Source of the DNA: Tianweitania aestuarii
GTDB lineage: Bacteria > Pseudomonadota > Alphaproteobacteria > Rhizobiales > Rhizobiaceae
Length of the DNA: 64,000 nt
Assembly: GCF_018457165.1 (NCBI RefSeq)
Contig: NZ_JAFMNX010000002.1
Span: forward strand, 496,001-560,000
Reading direction: 5' to 3'
Shown: in pieces, positions 8,759 to 18,448 of the stretch
Layout: every line of letters begins with the position of its first letter
Numbering within the stretch: the stretch's first letter is position 1
Position numbers and translations under genes: made by a program
Notes under the pieces: generated by a model
What the model was told of the DNA's origin: nothing
The model's database searches: none
The model's input: only the letters and a program-made list of their open reading frames with translations

Positions 8759-9976
8759 CGGTCGAGCACGGCGCGGATCTCAACCAGGTTCGAACGCACC
8801 CGCAGCACATAGAAACCCATGGTCGCGAGATGGGTCGGCATGATCCATCCATCTTCGCTGCCATTGGAGATGATGGCGGGCTGAATGCGCAAAGCGGACT
8901 GGATCTGCTGTTCCAGCTCCTGCCAAAGGCTCGTCAGCCCCCTGTTTTGCACCACGGCCGCGAAATCGTGGCGGGCAGCGGTCAGGATGCCGTAATAGCC
9001 GTAGAGCTGGCCGTAAGCGAACCAGAAACGGTCATCGGCCCGCGTGTCGAACCAGCCGCTATTGTAGGTCTCCGAGCGCTCGCGCAGGATGGCCGAGGTT
9101 GAGCCGAGATCGCTGGCGATCCGTTCCACGAACTGCAGCAGGTTGTCGCCGCGCGCATCGAACTGCACCGCGCAAGATTGCATCCGGTCGTTGAAGGAGC
9201 GCAGATCGCGCATCGCGGCACGGTAATAAGACGGTGTCGGCGTTTTTGGCCCGAACGGGCTCAAGCCGAAATACCAGGTATATTCATCGAACTGCATATT
9301 GCCGCGCGCATCCTGCAGATCGTTGTCTATCTGCGATGTGCCGCGAACACGGCCGAGTGCATCGACGAGTTCGACCGTGGTGCGCCGGATCGCCTGGTTC
9401 ACGCCACGCTGAAACGCGGCCTTGTTGTCGAGAAACGGCTTGCGGTCCCAGTCCAGTCCGAACAAGCCGACCTTGTAGAGAATGTTCGACGACACCCAGG
9501 CATTCTGGTTGACGTTGAAGTCGATCAGGTCGGCCGTGGCATCCACGATGCCGGAGCGAACGCAGGTGCGCACCTCGCCTTCCACACCATCAGCACCCGA
9601 CACCGGCTGGCTGACGACAGCGGCGTTCTGTGGCCTCGGGGGCTGTAGCAGGCGCCTGCCCCGCATCGGATGCAGGAACCGTCGTGCCCGTTGGTGACGT
9701 CGTGCTTGTTGGGTCGGATGTTTGCGCGGAAGCATAGCGCGCCGCATAATCAGGATCGAAATTGCTCCAAACCTGCGTGTTCCACAGGAAATAGCCGTAA
9801 AGCCCGACGAGCAGCACCACCACGAGGGCAAACGGCGCCTTGATGATCCAGCTGCGCCCGCCGAGCCAGCGGCCCAGCGCCACGAACGGCCATGCGACCA
9901 AAGCCAGCAAGCGGCCGATCAGGTGACCGATCAGTTCGGCTGCGCGCGCAAGAGCCGCGCGGATCGAAGAAAGCAT
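8755..9976 (-). pseudogene. DUF2333 family membrane protein, interrupted by a one-base frameshift
   Basis: Two overlapping frames together make one DUF2333 protein of about 406 residues. The N-terminal frame (from ATG 9976) has MLSSIRAALARAAELIG and a single membrane helix (APFALVVVLLVGLYGYFLWNTQVW). It ends out of frame, while the C-terminal frame carries QPVSGADGVEGEVRTCV through to the stop at 8755, including the conserved NVNQNAWVSSNILYKVG region. The total length of 1222 bases is one base more than a whole number of codons, and a G5 run (9638-9642 on the plus strand) lies at the switch. It may be a true frameshift or a base-calling error. Function of the family is unknown. Confidence 0.8.
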
Positions 9977-10069
9977 GGAGAACCTCCAAACAAGCCACGC
10001 CTGCGCAGCATCATCATCATTGACGCCTCAGATATGGATTCATGGGGCTCAGAACAATGTGCTTCAGCT

Positions 10070-10681
10070 CTATCCCCGCGCAAAGCCGACGAAATCTTCC
10101 GGCGCCACGCGTTTCATCTCTTCTTCCCAATGGCGGCGGCACAGCGAAACATAGGCTTCCTTGCCGATCGCCACCTGCTCGCCTTGATGCGCCACCTTGC
10201 CGTCCGCGCCAAGCCGCACCACCATCGTCGCCTTGCGTCCGCAGCGGCAGATCGTGCGCACTTCCCGCAGCTCGTCCGCCAAGGCCAGCAAGGCCTGCGA
10301 GCCGGTAAAGAGCTTGCCCTGAAAGTCGGTGCGCAACCCATAGGCCATCACCGGAATGCCCAAACGATCGGCCACCCGGGCCAGCTGCCAGACCTGATCC
10401 TCGCTCAGGAACTGTGCTTCATCCACGAACACGCAATGCAAAGGGCGATGCGCGTGATGCCCGCCGACCAAGGCCAGGAGATCGTCGCCCGCGCCGAACA
10501 GCTCCGCCTCGGCCTCAAGCCCGATGCGCGAGGAGATATAGCCACGATCGCCGCGCCGGTAATGACCGGCAACGAGCAGCAGCGTGTGCATGCCGCGCTC
10601 CCCGTAGTTATAGGAAGCTTGCAGCAGCAAGGTGCTCTTGCCGGCATTCATCGTCGCGTAGTGGAAATACAGCTTGGCCAT
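10070..10681 (-). CDS. tdk: Thymidine kinase
   Basis: The 203-residue product has the thymidine kinase P-loop ATMNAGKST (residues 9-17), the DEAQFL Walker B/lasso region near residue 92 (VFVDEAQFLSEDQVW), and a C-terminal zinc site with CRCGRKA and CRRH. It phosphorylates thymidine in the salvage pathway. The length matches type II tetrameric enzymes. A longer in-frame extension to 11038 overlaps choX upstream sequence and has no family similarity, so the ATG at 10681 is used. It is divergent from choX. Confidence 0.95.
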   Translation of the reverse strand: MAKLYFHYATMNAGKSTLLLQASYNYGERGMHTLLLVAGHYRRGDRGYISSRIGLEAEAELFGAGDDLLALVGGHHAHRPLHCVFVDEAQFLSEDQVWQLARVADRLGIPVMAYGLRTDFQGKLFTGSQALLALADELREVRTICRCGRKATMVVRLGADGKVAHQGEQVAIGKEAYVSLCRRHWEEEMKRVAPEDFVGFARG

Positions 10682-10892
10682 GGGAGCGCCTTTTAAGCGC
10701 AAGCACCGCCCAGGTGGAAGTGCGCGCTGCGATCCGGCGGCATTTACGCCGGTATTCGCCCTGACGGGTTGCATAACAGCCGTTTTGATGGTTCGTTTCG
10801 GCCAAATCGAACCTCGGCAAGAATGCGGCACCGCTCCGTTCGCCCTTCGAGGAGAACCATCCGCCGTCCTGCCATCCAATGGGAGTTTTTGA

Positions 10893-11840
10893 ATGTCGCT
10901 GACCGTAAAGCTTGTATCTTCGGCCCTTCTCGTCACGGCCTTTACCGCCGGAACCGCACAGGCCGCCGAGCCCGATAGCTGCAAGACGGTGCGCTTCTCC
11001 GATGTCGGCTGGACCGACATCACCGCAACAACGGCCACAGCCTCGGTGATCGCGGACGCGCTCGGCTACGAGCCGACCACGCAGATCCTGTCCGTTCCGG
11101 TGACCTACGCATCCCTGAAAAACAAGGACATCGACGTCTTCCTCGGCAACTGGATGCCGACAATGGAAGCAGACATCGCGCCCTACCGCGAAGACAAGTC
11201 GGTGGAAACGATCACCACCAATCTGGAAGGCGCGAAATACACGCTGGCCGTGCCGAAATACACCTTCGACGCCGGCATCAAGAGCTTTGCCGACATCGCC
11301 AAGAACAAGGACAAGCTCGACAGCAAGATCTATGGCATCGAGCCCGGCAACGACGGCAACCGTCTGATCCTGGACATGATCTCGGAAAACAAGTTCGACC
11401 TCAAGGGCTTCGAACTCGTGGAAAGCTCGGAAGCCGGCATGCTGTCGGAAGTCCGCCGCGCCACCAATTCCGAGAAGGACATCGTCTTCTTGGGATGGGC
11501 GCCGCATCCCATGAATTCGAGCTTCGACATCGAATATCTGGCAGGCGGCGATGAAGTCTTCGGCCCGAACTACGGCGGCGCTACCGTGCACACCAATGTA
11601 CGCGCAGGCTACACCACGGAATGCCCCAACATGGGCACGCTCCTGAAGAACATGGTGTTCTCGCTCGACATGGAAAACGAGATCATGGGCGCGATCCTCA
11701 ATGACGGCTCCGATCCCAAGGAAGCCGCGACCGCCTGGCTGAAGAAGAACCCGGATGTCGTGACCCCATGGCTGGAAGGCGTCACCACCTTCGACGGCGG
11801 CGATGCAACGCAAGCCGTGAACACCGCGCTCGGCGGCTAA
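10893..11840 (+). CDS. choX: Choline ABC transporter, periplasmic binding protein ChoX
   Basis: The 315-residue protein has a signal peptide (about 1-24, ending TAQAA) and matches ChoX of Sinorhizobium: VRFSDVGWTDITATTATASV near the N-terminus, VFLGNWMPTME, and VFLGWAPHPMN, which supply aromatic residues of a choline-binding box. Two cysteines (C30 and the one in TTECPNMG near 242) match the known ChoX disulfide. A GGGAG ribosome-binding site precedes the ATG. It captures choline for ChoW and ChoV, encoded downstream. No bet genes for choline oxidation are in the window. Confidence 0.93.
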   Translation: MSLTVKLVSSALLVTAFTAGTAQAAEPDSCKTVRFSDVGWTDITATTATASVIADALGYEPTTQILSVPVTYASLKNKDIDVFLGNWMPTMEADIAPYREDKSVETITTNLEGAKYTLAVPKYTFDAGIKSFADIAKNKDKLDSKIYGIEPGNDGNRLILDMISENKFDLKGFELVESSEAGMLSEVRRATNSEKDIVFLGWAPHPMNSSFDIEYLAGGDEVFGPNYGGATVHTNVRAGYTTECPNMGTLLKNMVFSLDMENEIMGAILNDGSDPKEAATAWLKKNPDVVTPWLEGVTTFDGGDATQAVNTALGG

Positions 11841-11858
11841 AAACCTGACCATCTGATC

Positions 11859-11888
11859 GCGGCGGCCTTTCACCGGCCGCCGCCTTTT
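11859..11888 (+). terminator. Stem-loop with T run between choX and choW
   Basis: A nine-base stem GCGGCGGCC / GGCCGCCGC with a seven-base loop is followed by CTTTT. It sits 18 bases after choX and before choW. It may partly terminate or protect the choX message so the binding protein is made in excess over the permease and ATPase, which is common in ABC operons. Confidence 0.7.
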
Positions 11889-11910
11889 GCACTTGAACTG
11901 ACGAGGTCCG

Positions 11911-12783
11911 ATGGGAACCGACCAAGGCTGGATGGATGCCGCCGGCGAGATGCTGACCACCAAGATCCCCGTGGGACGCTGGGGCAAGCTCTTCTTCGAC
12001 TATCTGACCTCGAACTTCGCCTGGTTCTTCGATTCGCTGGCAAGCAGCATCAGCTCGATCCTGTCCAGCGCCACCGACGCCCTCATGTGGCTTCCGCCCC
12101 TCGTGCTGATCGCCCTGATCGTCGCGCTTTCCTATGTCCTGCAACGCTCTTGGCAGCTCGCGCTGGGCACAGCACTCGGCCTCCTGTTCATTCTCAATCA
12201 GGGCCTTTGGTCCGAAACGGTCGAAACCCTCGTGCTGGTGGTGTCCGCTGCCGCCATGTCGATGCTGATCGGCGTGCCGATCGGCATCTGGGCCGCGCAT
12301 CACGAACGCGCTTATACCTGGCTGCAGCCGATCCTCGATCTGATGCAAACGCTGCCGACCTTCGTTTATCTCATTCCCGTGCTGATCCTGTTTGGCCTCG
12401 GCGTCGCGCCGGGCGTGATCGTCACCGTGATCTTCGCCTCCCCCGCTCCCATCCGGCTGACTTATCTCGGCATCAAGTCCGTCCCGGTGCCGATGCTGGA
12501 AGCCGGCGAAGCCTTCGGCGCCACCAAGCGCCAGCTCCTTTGGAAGGTAGAACTGCCGGCAGCTCTGCCCACCATCATGGCCGGCCTGACCCAATGCATC
12601 ATGCTGTGCCTGTCGATGGTGGTGATCGCAGCCCTCATCGGTGCCAACGGGCTCGGCAAGCCGGTGGTGCGCGCCTTGAACTCGGTCAACATCCCGCTTG
12701 GCCTCGAAGCCGGCCTCGCCATCGTCGTGCTTGCCATCATCCTCGACCGCATGTCGCGCATTCGTACGGGAGCCACCCGTTGA
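11911..12783 (+). CDS. choW: Choline ABC transporter permease ChoW
   Basis: The 290-residue protein has about six membrane helices and the permease EAA-type loop EAGEAFGATKRQLLWKVELPAALPTIMAG. The N-terminal WMDAAGEMLTTKIPVGRWGKLFFDYL segment is typical of ProW/ChoW glycine betaine/choline permeases (QAT family). It forms the channel for choline delivered by ChoX. It overlaps choV by four bases (TTGA), so the two are translationally coupled. Confidence 0.92.
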   Translation: MGTDQGWMDAAGEMLTTKIPVGRWGKLFFDYLTSNFAWFFDSLASSISSILSSATDALMWLPPLVLIALIVALSYVLQRSWQLALGTALGLLFILNQGLWSETVETLVLVVSAAAMSMLIGVPIGIWAAHHERAYTWLQPILDLMQTLPTFVYLIPVLILFGLGVAPGVIVTVIFASPAPIRLTYLGIKSVPVPMLEAGEAFGATKRQLLWKVELPAALPTIMAGLTQCIMLCLSMVVIAALIGANGLGKPVVRALNSVNIPLGLEAGLAIVVLAIILDRMSRIRTGATR

Positions 12784-13973
12784 GCACCGCAGTCGATTTC
12801 CAGAACGTCGATATCATCTTCGGCGATCAAACCCAGCAGCAGCGCGCCATCGGCATGGTGGACAAGGGTGAAAGCCGCGAAGACATCCTGGCTGCCACCG
12901 GTGCGGTTCTCGGCTGCGCCGGCGCCAATCTGGCCGTGGAAGAAGGCGAGATCTCTGTTCTCATGGGCCTGTCTGGCTCCGGCAAATCGACGCTTCTGCG
13001 CGCCGTCAATCGCTTGAACGTACCGACGCGCGGCAAGGTCTTCGTCAAGCATGAAGACCGCATGGTGGATGTCGTCACCTGCGACAACCGCACCTTGCGC
13101 CAGATCCGGCAAAACCGCGTTGCGATGGTGTTCCAGCAGTTCGCGCTTCTGCCCTGGCGCACGGTGGAAGAAAATGTCGGCTTCGGCCTCGAACTCGCGG
13201 GCGTTCCCCAGGCCGATCGCAAGAAGCGCGTCGATGAACAGCTCGCACTCGTCGGCCTCGATCAATGGGCCGGCAAGTATGCCCATGAACTGTCCGGCGG
13301 CATGCAGCAGCGCGTCGGCCTCGCCCGCGCCTTCGCCACCCAGGCGCCCATCCTGCTCATGGACGAGCCGTTTTCCGCCCTCGATCCGCTGATCCGCACC
13401 AAGCTTCAGGACGAGCTCCTGATGCTTCAGGCCAAGCTGAAAAAGACGATCGTCTTCGTCAGCCACGATCTCGAGGAAGCGCTCAAGATCGGCAACAAGA
13501 TTACCATCATGGAAGGCGGCCGGATCGTGCAGACCGGCGCGCCGGAAGAGATCGTGCTCAATCCCGCCGATGACTACGTGCGCGAATTCATCGCCAACGT
13601 GAACCCGCTTTCCGTGCTCACCGCCTGGAACGTCATGCGCGACAAGCGCGATCTGGCGGACGCCGGCGGCGATGGCTGGCTGTGGCTTGATCGCCGCGAA
13701 ACCACCCGCTTCAAGGTCGATCCCGACGGGCTGGTGGCCGCCGCCGAGCGCAACGGTCATCCAGCCCTCTGGACCTCCTGCGACGACAACGAGACCCTGC
13801 CGCCCGATGCGCCGCGCGTTTACTGGGCCAAGCCCGGTACATCGCTGAAAACGGTCATGCGCGCCATGCAGCGCTCGCACACCGCACCCGTTGCGCTGTT
13901 CGACGAACAATCCCGCTTCGTCGGCGCGATCGGCATTCAGGATGTGCTGCACGCCATGGTTCGCCGCGCCTGA
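12780..13973 (+). CDS. choV: Choline ABC transporter ATP-binding protein ChoV
   Basis: The 397-residue ATPase starts at a TTG overlapping the choW stop codon. Walker A is GLSGSGKST (near residue 64), the signature is LSGGMQQRVGLARA, and Walker B is ILLMDEPFSALDP. The domain order is that of QAT-family ATPases (ProV/OpuAA), with a C-terminal CBS-like segment (PGTSLKTVMRAMQRSHTAPV ... GAIGIQDVLHAM). The open frame extends upstream across choW in another phase, but that part has no family similarity, so the TTG is taken as the start. Confidence 0.9.
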   Translation: MSTAVDFQNVDIIFGDQTQQQRAIGMVDKGESREDILAATGAVLGCAGANLAVEEGEISVLMGLSGSGKSTLLRAVNRLNVPTRGKVFVKHEDRMVDVVTCDNRTLRQIRQNRVAMVFQQFALLPWRTVEENVGFGLELAGVPQADRKKRVDEQLALVGLDQWAGKYAHELSGGMQQRVGLARAFATQAPILLMDEPFSALDPLIRTKLQDELLMLQAKLKKTIVFVSHDLEEALKIGNKITIMEGGRIVQTGAPEEIVLNPADDYVREFIANVNPLSVLTAWNVMRDKRDLADAGGDGWLWLDRRETTRFKVDPDGLVAAAERNGHPALWTSCDDNETLPPDAPRVYWAKPGTSLKTVMRAMQRSHTAPVALFDEQSRFVGAIGIQDVLHAMVRRA

Positions 13974-13986
13974 CACTCTGCGCGAT

Positions 13987-14013
13987 TTCGCCGGCCCCGT
14001 TCATTCCGGCGAA
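13987..14013. repeat. Inverted repeat after choV
   Basis: Arms TTCGCCGG (13987-13994) and CCGGCGAA (14006-14013) form a perfect eight-base stem 14 bases after the choV stop. No T run follows, so it is a weak terminator at best; it may protect the 3' end of the cho transcript. Confidence 0.5.
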
Positions 14014-14027
14014 AGGGTCTCTCCTGC

Positions 14028-15245
14028 ATGAAGAAGCCGGTTCGTACCGGTTGGGGAATAATCGTGACAGGGATCGCCTTTGTCGGCACCGGCTTCGTGG
14101 CCGATTATTACATCACCACCCTGCGCAATCATCCCGCGCTGACCCTGGTGGGCGTGCATGACCGTGATCCGGCCCAGCAGAAGCGCTTCGCCAGCTATTA
14201 CAACACCCCGACCTATCCCAATCTGGACGCGCTTCTGGCCGACCCGGACGTCTCGATCGTCGTCAACCTGACGAGCCCGGAAAGCCACGCAGCCGTTTCG
14301 CGCCAAGCCTTGATAGCCGGCAAGCATGTCTACAGCGAAAAGCCAATGGCCATGCACTACGACGACGCCGCCGCGCTCGTTCAGCTGGCCGAAGACCGCG
14401 GCCTGTGCCTTGCATCCGCACCCGCCAATGCGCTCAGCGCCAGCTACAAGGCGGTCGCAAAAGCCTTGAGCGACGATGCGATCGGCCAGCCACGACTGAT
14501 CTATGCCGAAATGGAAGACGGTCCGGTGTTTCGCGAGCGCTGGGCAAACTGGCGCTCGCCATCCGGCGCACCCTGGCCCGGCATTCATGAATTCGAAGTC
14601 GGTTGCACGCTCGAACATGCCGCCTATGCCTTGTCCTGGCTGGTCGCGCTGTGCGGTCCGGTCGAAAGCCTGACGGCCTTTTCCGCACTCTGCTTTCCCG
14701 ACAAGGGCCAGCCCGCCGGCGTCCCGCTCGGTCCGGATTTCTCCGTCGGCCTCCTGAACTTCCGCAGCGGTGTTGTTGCCCGCCTGACCTCCGGACTGAC
14801 TGCGCCGAAGGATCGCTCCCTGACGATCCTGGGCGATGCAGGCACGATCACGGTGGACGATCTCTGGAACCACCATTCGCCCGCGCGCCTCGAGCAGACG
14901 GCTGCCGGACGCCGCATTTCCGAAAAGATCGCCGGCCGCATCGAACGCAGGCTCGGCCGCACCCTGCCGCTTCGCCCCAAGCCAGGCACGGCCCTGCCGA
15001 TTGCCGCCGCCGGCAAGCTCACCCTGCCGAACTTCCCCTCGCAGATCGATTTCTGCGCCGGCATCGCCGCGCAGGCCGAGGCCATCAAGCGCCAAAGCCG
15101 GCCGTTCTTCTCCGGCGCCGTTTCGCTGCACATCACCGAACTGGTGCTGGCACTGTCGAACGCCGGCCGCGATGCCGCGCCCTACATCCTGCGTTCCACC
15201 TTCAGCGGCGATTTTCCGGCGATTGCGCCAGCACACGCTGGATGA
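14028..15245 (+). CDS. Gfo/Idh/MocA family NAD(P)-dependent oxidoreductase
   Basis: The 405-residue protein has an N-terminal Rossmann fold (GIAFVGTGFVADYY), then the family EKPMAMHYDDAAAL motif (near residue 105), with EKP lysine expected in catalysis. The C-terminal half is the usual alpha/beta dimer domain. Family members oxidise or reduce sugars, inositols and related compounds; the substrate is unknown. A GTG at 14064 with GGGGAA upstream is an alternative start. The 3' end overlaps the next, convergent gene of the same family by 44 bases. Confidence 0.85.
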   Translation: MKKPVRTGWGIIVTGIAFVGTGFVADYYITTLRNHPALTLVGVHDRDPAQQKRFASYYNTPTYPNLDALLADPDVSIVVNLTSPESHAAVSRQALIAGKHVYSEKPMAMHYDDAAALVQLAEDRGLCLASAPANALSASYKAVAKALSDDAIGQPRLIYAEMEDGPVFRERWANWRSPSGAPWPGIHEFEVGCTLEHAAYALSWLVALCGPVESLTAFSALCFPDKGQPAGVPLGPDFSVGLLNFRSGVVARLTSGLTAPKDRSLTILGDAGTITVDDLWNHHSPARLEQTAAGRRISEKIAGRIERRLGRTLPLRPKPGTALPIAAAGKLTLPNFPSQIDFCAGIAAQAEAIKRQSRPFFSGAVSLHITELVLALSNAGRDAAPYILRSTFSGDFPAIAPAHAG

Positions 15246-16290
15246 TCTCCAGCACGGCGATGCTGGCTTGCAGCGGCATCACCGAAGAGGCCCGCTTGGC
15301 CCCACGAACGGCCCGCATCACCGCCTGCGCTTCGAACTGAAGCCCGCCGCCGGCAAAGGATCGAGTGATGATCCGCCGGCCCGGCACCGGCAGGCGCGAC
15401 AACAAACGCCCGCCACGTCCCGGCAGCGGCGATCGGCTTCCCAAGCCCGGCAACTTTTCCAGCCAAGGTGCCGAAACGCTGAGCCGCGACGCCTTGAGAA
15501 AAGGCCCGTGCAGAACAAGCGTCCCCTTCGTTCCCCGCACCACGAAGCGGTTGTCGCCGTCACGGTCGAAGCCGCAAGACAGCTGCCCCGTCGCCCCTCC
15601 GATCGTCAGATCGAACCGGGCGCGCATATCGACACCCGTTTCTGCCGCCCACCAGCGCCCACCCGCCTTTTCCGGCTGCCCGAGCAGATGCAGAGCCATC
15701 GACAGCGGGTAAACGCCGAGATCGAGCGCCGCCCCGCCGCCAAGCACGGGATCGAAGAACCGGCTGGCCGCATCGAACGGCTTGAAGAACGACAGATCGC
15801 CCTCGAAGCTCTGGATGTCGCCGAGCGCACCGCTGCGGATCAAGGCGCGCGCTTCTTCCACGACGGGCAGAAAACGGCTCCACATCGCTTCCATGACGAA
15901 GGTCTGACTTTTCGCCGCTTCAACCTGGATGGCGCGGGCTTCATCGGCATCGCGCCCGATCGGCTTTTCCACCAGCACCGGCTTTCCCGCACGGCAACAG
16001 GCGATCGCCTGTTCGGCATGCAGGCTGTTCGGCGTGGCCAGATAGATCGCGTCGATCGTGTCATCCGCCAGAAGCGCATCCAAAGCCGTGTAGATCCTGG
16101 CTTCGGGCGCCGCCGTCCTGAACGCATCGGGCACCTGGCCGCGCCGCGAAACAAAGGCGCCGATGCGAGCGGAATGCACTTCGGCGAGATCCGCCACGAA
16201 TTGCGCCGCGATCACGCCTGTTCCAACGATGCCCCAGGCAAACGGCCGGTTGCTCGATGGTGAATGGGGAGCCGATATGATCATGCGCAA
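15202..16290 (-). CDS. Gfo/Idh/MocA family oxidoreductase (dihydrodiol dehydrogenase-like)
   Basis: The 362-residue protein carries the NAD-binding [17 protein letters not shown] near the N-terminus, [14 protein letters not shown] (near residue 114), and [16 protein letters not shown], which resembles the dihydrodiol dehydrogenase/glucose-fructose oxidoreductase-like branch. [17 protein letters not shown] is also typical. It is a cytoplasmic NAD(P)-dependent enzyme acting on a polyol or sugar; the exact substrate is not readable. It is convergent with the neighbouring family member and overlaps its end. Confidence 0.85.
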   Translation of the reverse strand: MRMIISAPHSPSSNRPFAWGIVGTGVIAAQFVADLAEVHSARIGAFVSRRGQVPDAFRTAAPEARIYTALDALLADDTIDAIYLATPNSLHAEQAIACCRAGKPVLVEKPIGRDADEARAIQVEAAKSQTFVMEAMWSRFLPVVEEARALIRSGALGDIQSFEGDLSFFKPFDAASRFFDPVLGGGAALDLGVYPLSMALHLLGQPEKAGGRWWAAETGVDMRARFDLTIGGATGQLSCGFDRDGDNRFVVRGTKGTLVLHGPFLKASRLSVSAPWLEKLPGLGSRSPLPGRGGRLLSRLPVPGRRIITRSFAGGGLQFEAQAVMRAVRGAKRASSVMPLQASIAVLEIIQRVLAQSPENRR

Positions 16291-16451
16291 AACCTATCCT
16301 GTTCCGGATAATTTTGTGTGGATGGATGACACAACGCCGTTCGGTCCGATTTGGCCGAACCGACTTTTCGTTTGATCGCCGGCAGCTTTGCCGTAAACAG
16401 CGGCGGGGCCACGATCCCGGCGGATCGGGCAAGAGGAACGGGAGAAAACCA

Positions 16452-17213
16452 ATGAATCTTTCGGGTCAGGTTGCAATCGTCACCGGCGGCGGTTCAGGCT
16501 TGGGCGAGGCCACGGCACGCGCAATGGCAGCACAGGGCGCCAAGGTCGCGCTGTTCGACATCGGCATGGAGCGCGCCGAAAAGGTCGCGAGCGAAATCGG
16601 TGGTCTTGCGGTGAAGTGCGACGTGTCCAGCGACGAAAGCGCGACGGCCGCCGTTGCCGAAGTCGTGGAGAAGCTCGGCACCCCGCGCGTTCTCGTGAAC
16701 TGCGCCGGCATCGTTCTGGCCGCAAAAACGCTCGGCAAGGAAGGCCCGCACCCGCTCGACACCTATCGCAAGGTCATCGAGATCAACCTGCTCGGCACCT
16801 TCAACGTCATTCGTCTGGTGGCCGACAAGATGCGCCATGCCGAACCGCAGGAAGATGGCGAGCGCGGCGTCATCATCAACACCGCATCGGTCGCCGCCTA
16901 TGACGGTCAGGTCGGACAGGCCGCTTATTCCGCTTCGAAAGGCGGCATTGTCGGCATGACCCTGCCGATCGCCCGCGACCTTGCGCGCGACGGCATTCGC
17001 GTCATGACCATTGCGCCGGGCATCTTCTGGACGCCCATGATGGCGAGCTTGCCCGAAAACGCACAGAAGTCGCTGGGCGAACAGGTGCCCTTCCCTTCGC
17101 GTCTCGGCCAGCCCACCGAATATGCCGACCTCGCCATGCACATCATCGGCAATCGCATGCTGAACGGCGAAGTCATCCGTCTGGATGGCGCGATCCGCAT
17201 GGCGCCACGGTAA
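16452..17213 (+). CDS. SDR family dehydrogenase, 3-hydroxyacyl-CoA dehydrogenase type-2-like
   Basis: The 253-residue protein from [20 protein letters not shown] has the SDR cofactor motif TGGGSGLG, the NAG-like VNCAGIV, a catalytic Ser in [11 protein letters not shown] and the YSASK active-site tetrad. [15 protein letters not shown] and the overall spacing match the HSD17B10-like 3-hydroxyacyl-CoA (2-methyl-3-hydroxybutyryl-CoA) dehydrogenase group used in fatty-acid and isoleucine degradation. The start is the ATG preceded by GGGAGAAAACCA; the frame is open for 46 codons upstream without similarity. It is followed six bases later by the HugZ-like gene. Confidence 0.88.
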   Translation: MNLSGQVAIVTGGGSGLGEATARAMAAQGAKVALFDIGMERAEKVASEIGGLAVKCDVSSDESATAAVAEVVEKLGTPRVLVNCAGIVLAAKTLGKEGPHPLDTYRKVIEINLLGTFNVIRLVADKMRHAEPQEDGERGVIINTASVAAYDGQVGQAAYSASKGGIVGMTLPIARDLARDGIRVMTIAPGIFWTPMMASLPENAQKSLGEQVPFPSRLGQPTEYADLAMHIIGNRMLNGEVIRLDGAIRMAPR

Positions 17214-17219
17214 CGAATA

Positions 17220-17999
17220 ATGGCGAAGCCGGAACACGTGCTTCGCCCCCTCGACAACGAGGCGGTGCGGTTAGCCAGAACGCTGATGCGCACCGCGCGC
17301 TTCGGCGCTTTGGCCGTGCTTGATCCAAGCGATGGCAGTCCACTCGTCAGCCGCGTCGCCGTTGCCACCGATTGCGACGGCGCGCCGCTCCTGCTTGTTT
17401 CCGGCCTGTCGCAGCACACGCAGGCCCTGCAACACGACCCGCGCTGTTCCTTGTTGCTGGGTGAACCCGGCAAGGGCGACGCGCTGGCTTACCCCCGGCT
17501 TTCGCTGAACTGCACGGCCGAACTCGTCGAAAACGAAGTCGACCTTGCCCGCATGTCCGACCGCTTCCTGCGTCATGTCCCCAAAGCAGCGCTTTACGCC
17601 GCACTGCCCGATTTCCGAATCTATCGTTGCCAGCCCCGCAGCGGATCGCTGAACGGCGGGTTCGGCAAGGCCTATCGGTTGGAACCCGCCGATTGCCTCA
17701 CCGCCCAAGCGTTCAGCCTCGCCCCCTTCGAAACGCCGATCCTCGAGCACATGAACGAAGACCATGCCGATGCGGTGGCGCTTTATGCCGAAAAACTTGC
17801 AGGCCAGCCCGCCGCCAAATGGAGCCTGACCGGCATCGATCCCGAGGGCATCGACCTTGCCGCCGGCGACCTGACGGCGCGCGTCTGGTTCGATCAGCGG
17901 GTGGAAACCCGCCAGGACGCGCGCGCCGCTCTGGTGGCGCTCGTGGCCAAGGCGCAAGACACGGCTTCGGCGGCGCCTGAGCCGCCAAGCAAAGAATAA
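17220..17999 (+). CDS. HugZ/HutZ-like FMN-binding split-barrel protein with DUF2470
   Basis: The 259-residue protein has an N-terminal pyridoxamine-phosphate-oxidase-like split barrel (about 10-150, with GSPLVSRVAVATD and RCSLLLGEPGKGD) and a C-terminal DUF2470 domain containing HMNEDHADAV (near residue 177). This two-domain layout is that of HugZ/HutZ haem-utilisation proteins, which bind or degrade haem. No haem uptake genes are nearby, so the role is inferred from family only. It probably shares a transcript with the SDR gene just upstream. Confidence 0.8.
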   Translation: MAKPEHVLRPLDNEAVRLARTLMRTARFGALAVLDPSDGSPLVSRVAVATDCDGAPLLLVSGLSQHTQALQHDPRCSLLLGEPGKGDALAYPRLSLNCTAELVENEVDLARMSDRFLRHVPKAALYAALPDFRIYRCQPRSGSLNGGFGKAYRLEPADCLTAQAFSLAPFETPILEHMNEDHADAVALYAEKLAGQPAAKWSLTGIDPEGIDLAAGDLTARVWFDQRVETRQDARAALVALVAKAQDTASAAPEPPSKE

Positions 18000-18075
18000 T
18001 TTAGCATCGTGAAACTTTCGCACACAACGGACCGTAACTTCGGCTTCAAGCAGTTCACGTTGAAAGTTGGGTATC

Positions 18076-18411
18076 GTGTCCAAGCCAATCATGGAACGCG
18101 CAGACGAGATTGCTGCGCTGCTGAGCATGCTCGGCAACACAAAACGCCTGTTGATCATGTGCCATCTTCGCGAAGGCGAGATGTCGGTCGGCAAGATTGC
18201 GGAAAGCGTGCAGCTCAGCCAATCGGCTTTGTCGCAGCACCTCGCCAAGCTTCGTCAGCTCCAGCTGGTGGAAACGCGCCGCGACAAGCAGACGATCTAT
18301 TATTCGCTGTCGTCGCCCGTCACGCGCAACCTGTTGAGCACGCTGGAAGAGCTTTACAAGGACAAGCGCGGCGCATCACACGGCGACAAGGCTTCGGCCG
18401 CGACCGTTTAA
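18076..18411 (+). CDS. ArsR/SmtB family transcriptional regulator
   Basis: The protein (111 residues from the GTG at 18076) has a winged helix with LLSMLGNTKRLLIMCHL, then SVGKIAESVQLSQSALSQHLAKLRQLQLVETRRDKQTIYY. This resembles BigR/SqrR sulfide-sensing repressors, but only the first cysteine (in IMCHL) is present and no second C-terminal cysteine is seen, so a disulfide switch of the SqrR kind is doubtful. TTG 18067 and ATG 18091 are alternative starts; the GTG has GAAAG nine bases upstream. The target is unknown. Confidence 0.82.
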   Translation: MSKPIMERADEIAALLSMLGNTKRLLIMCHLREGEMSVGKIAESVQLSQSALSQHLAKLRQLQLVETRRDKQTIYYSLSSPVTRNLLSTLEELYKDKRGASHGDKASAATV

Positions 18412-18448
18412 AGCCATCGGCCTTGCATCCGAACAAAGCGGATCGGCC

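Noticed and set aside
10608-11987. Minus-strand open frame opposite choX
   Set aside because: It is a shadow of choX; choX has a signal peptide and conserved binding-site residues.
12087-12779. Upstream extension of the choV frame
   Set aside because: It overlaps choW in another phase and shows no ATPase family sequence; the TTG at 12780 is a better start.
12462-13976. Minus-strand open frame opposite choW and choV
   Set aside because: It is antisense to two clear ABC transporter genes and resembles no protein.
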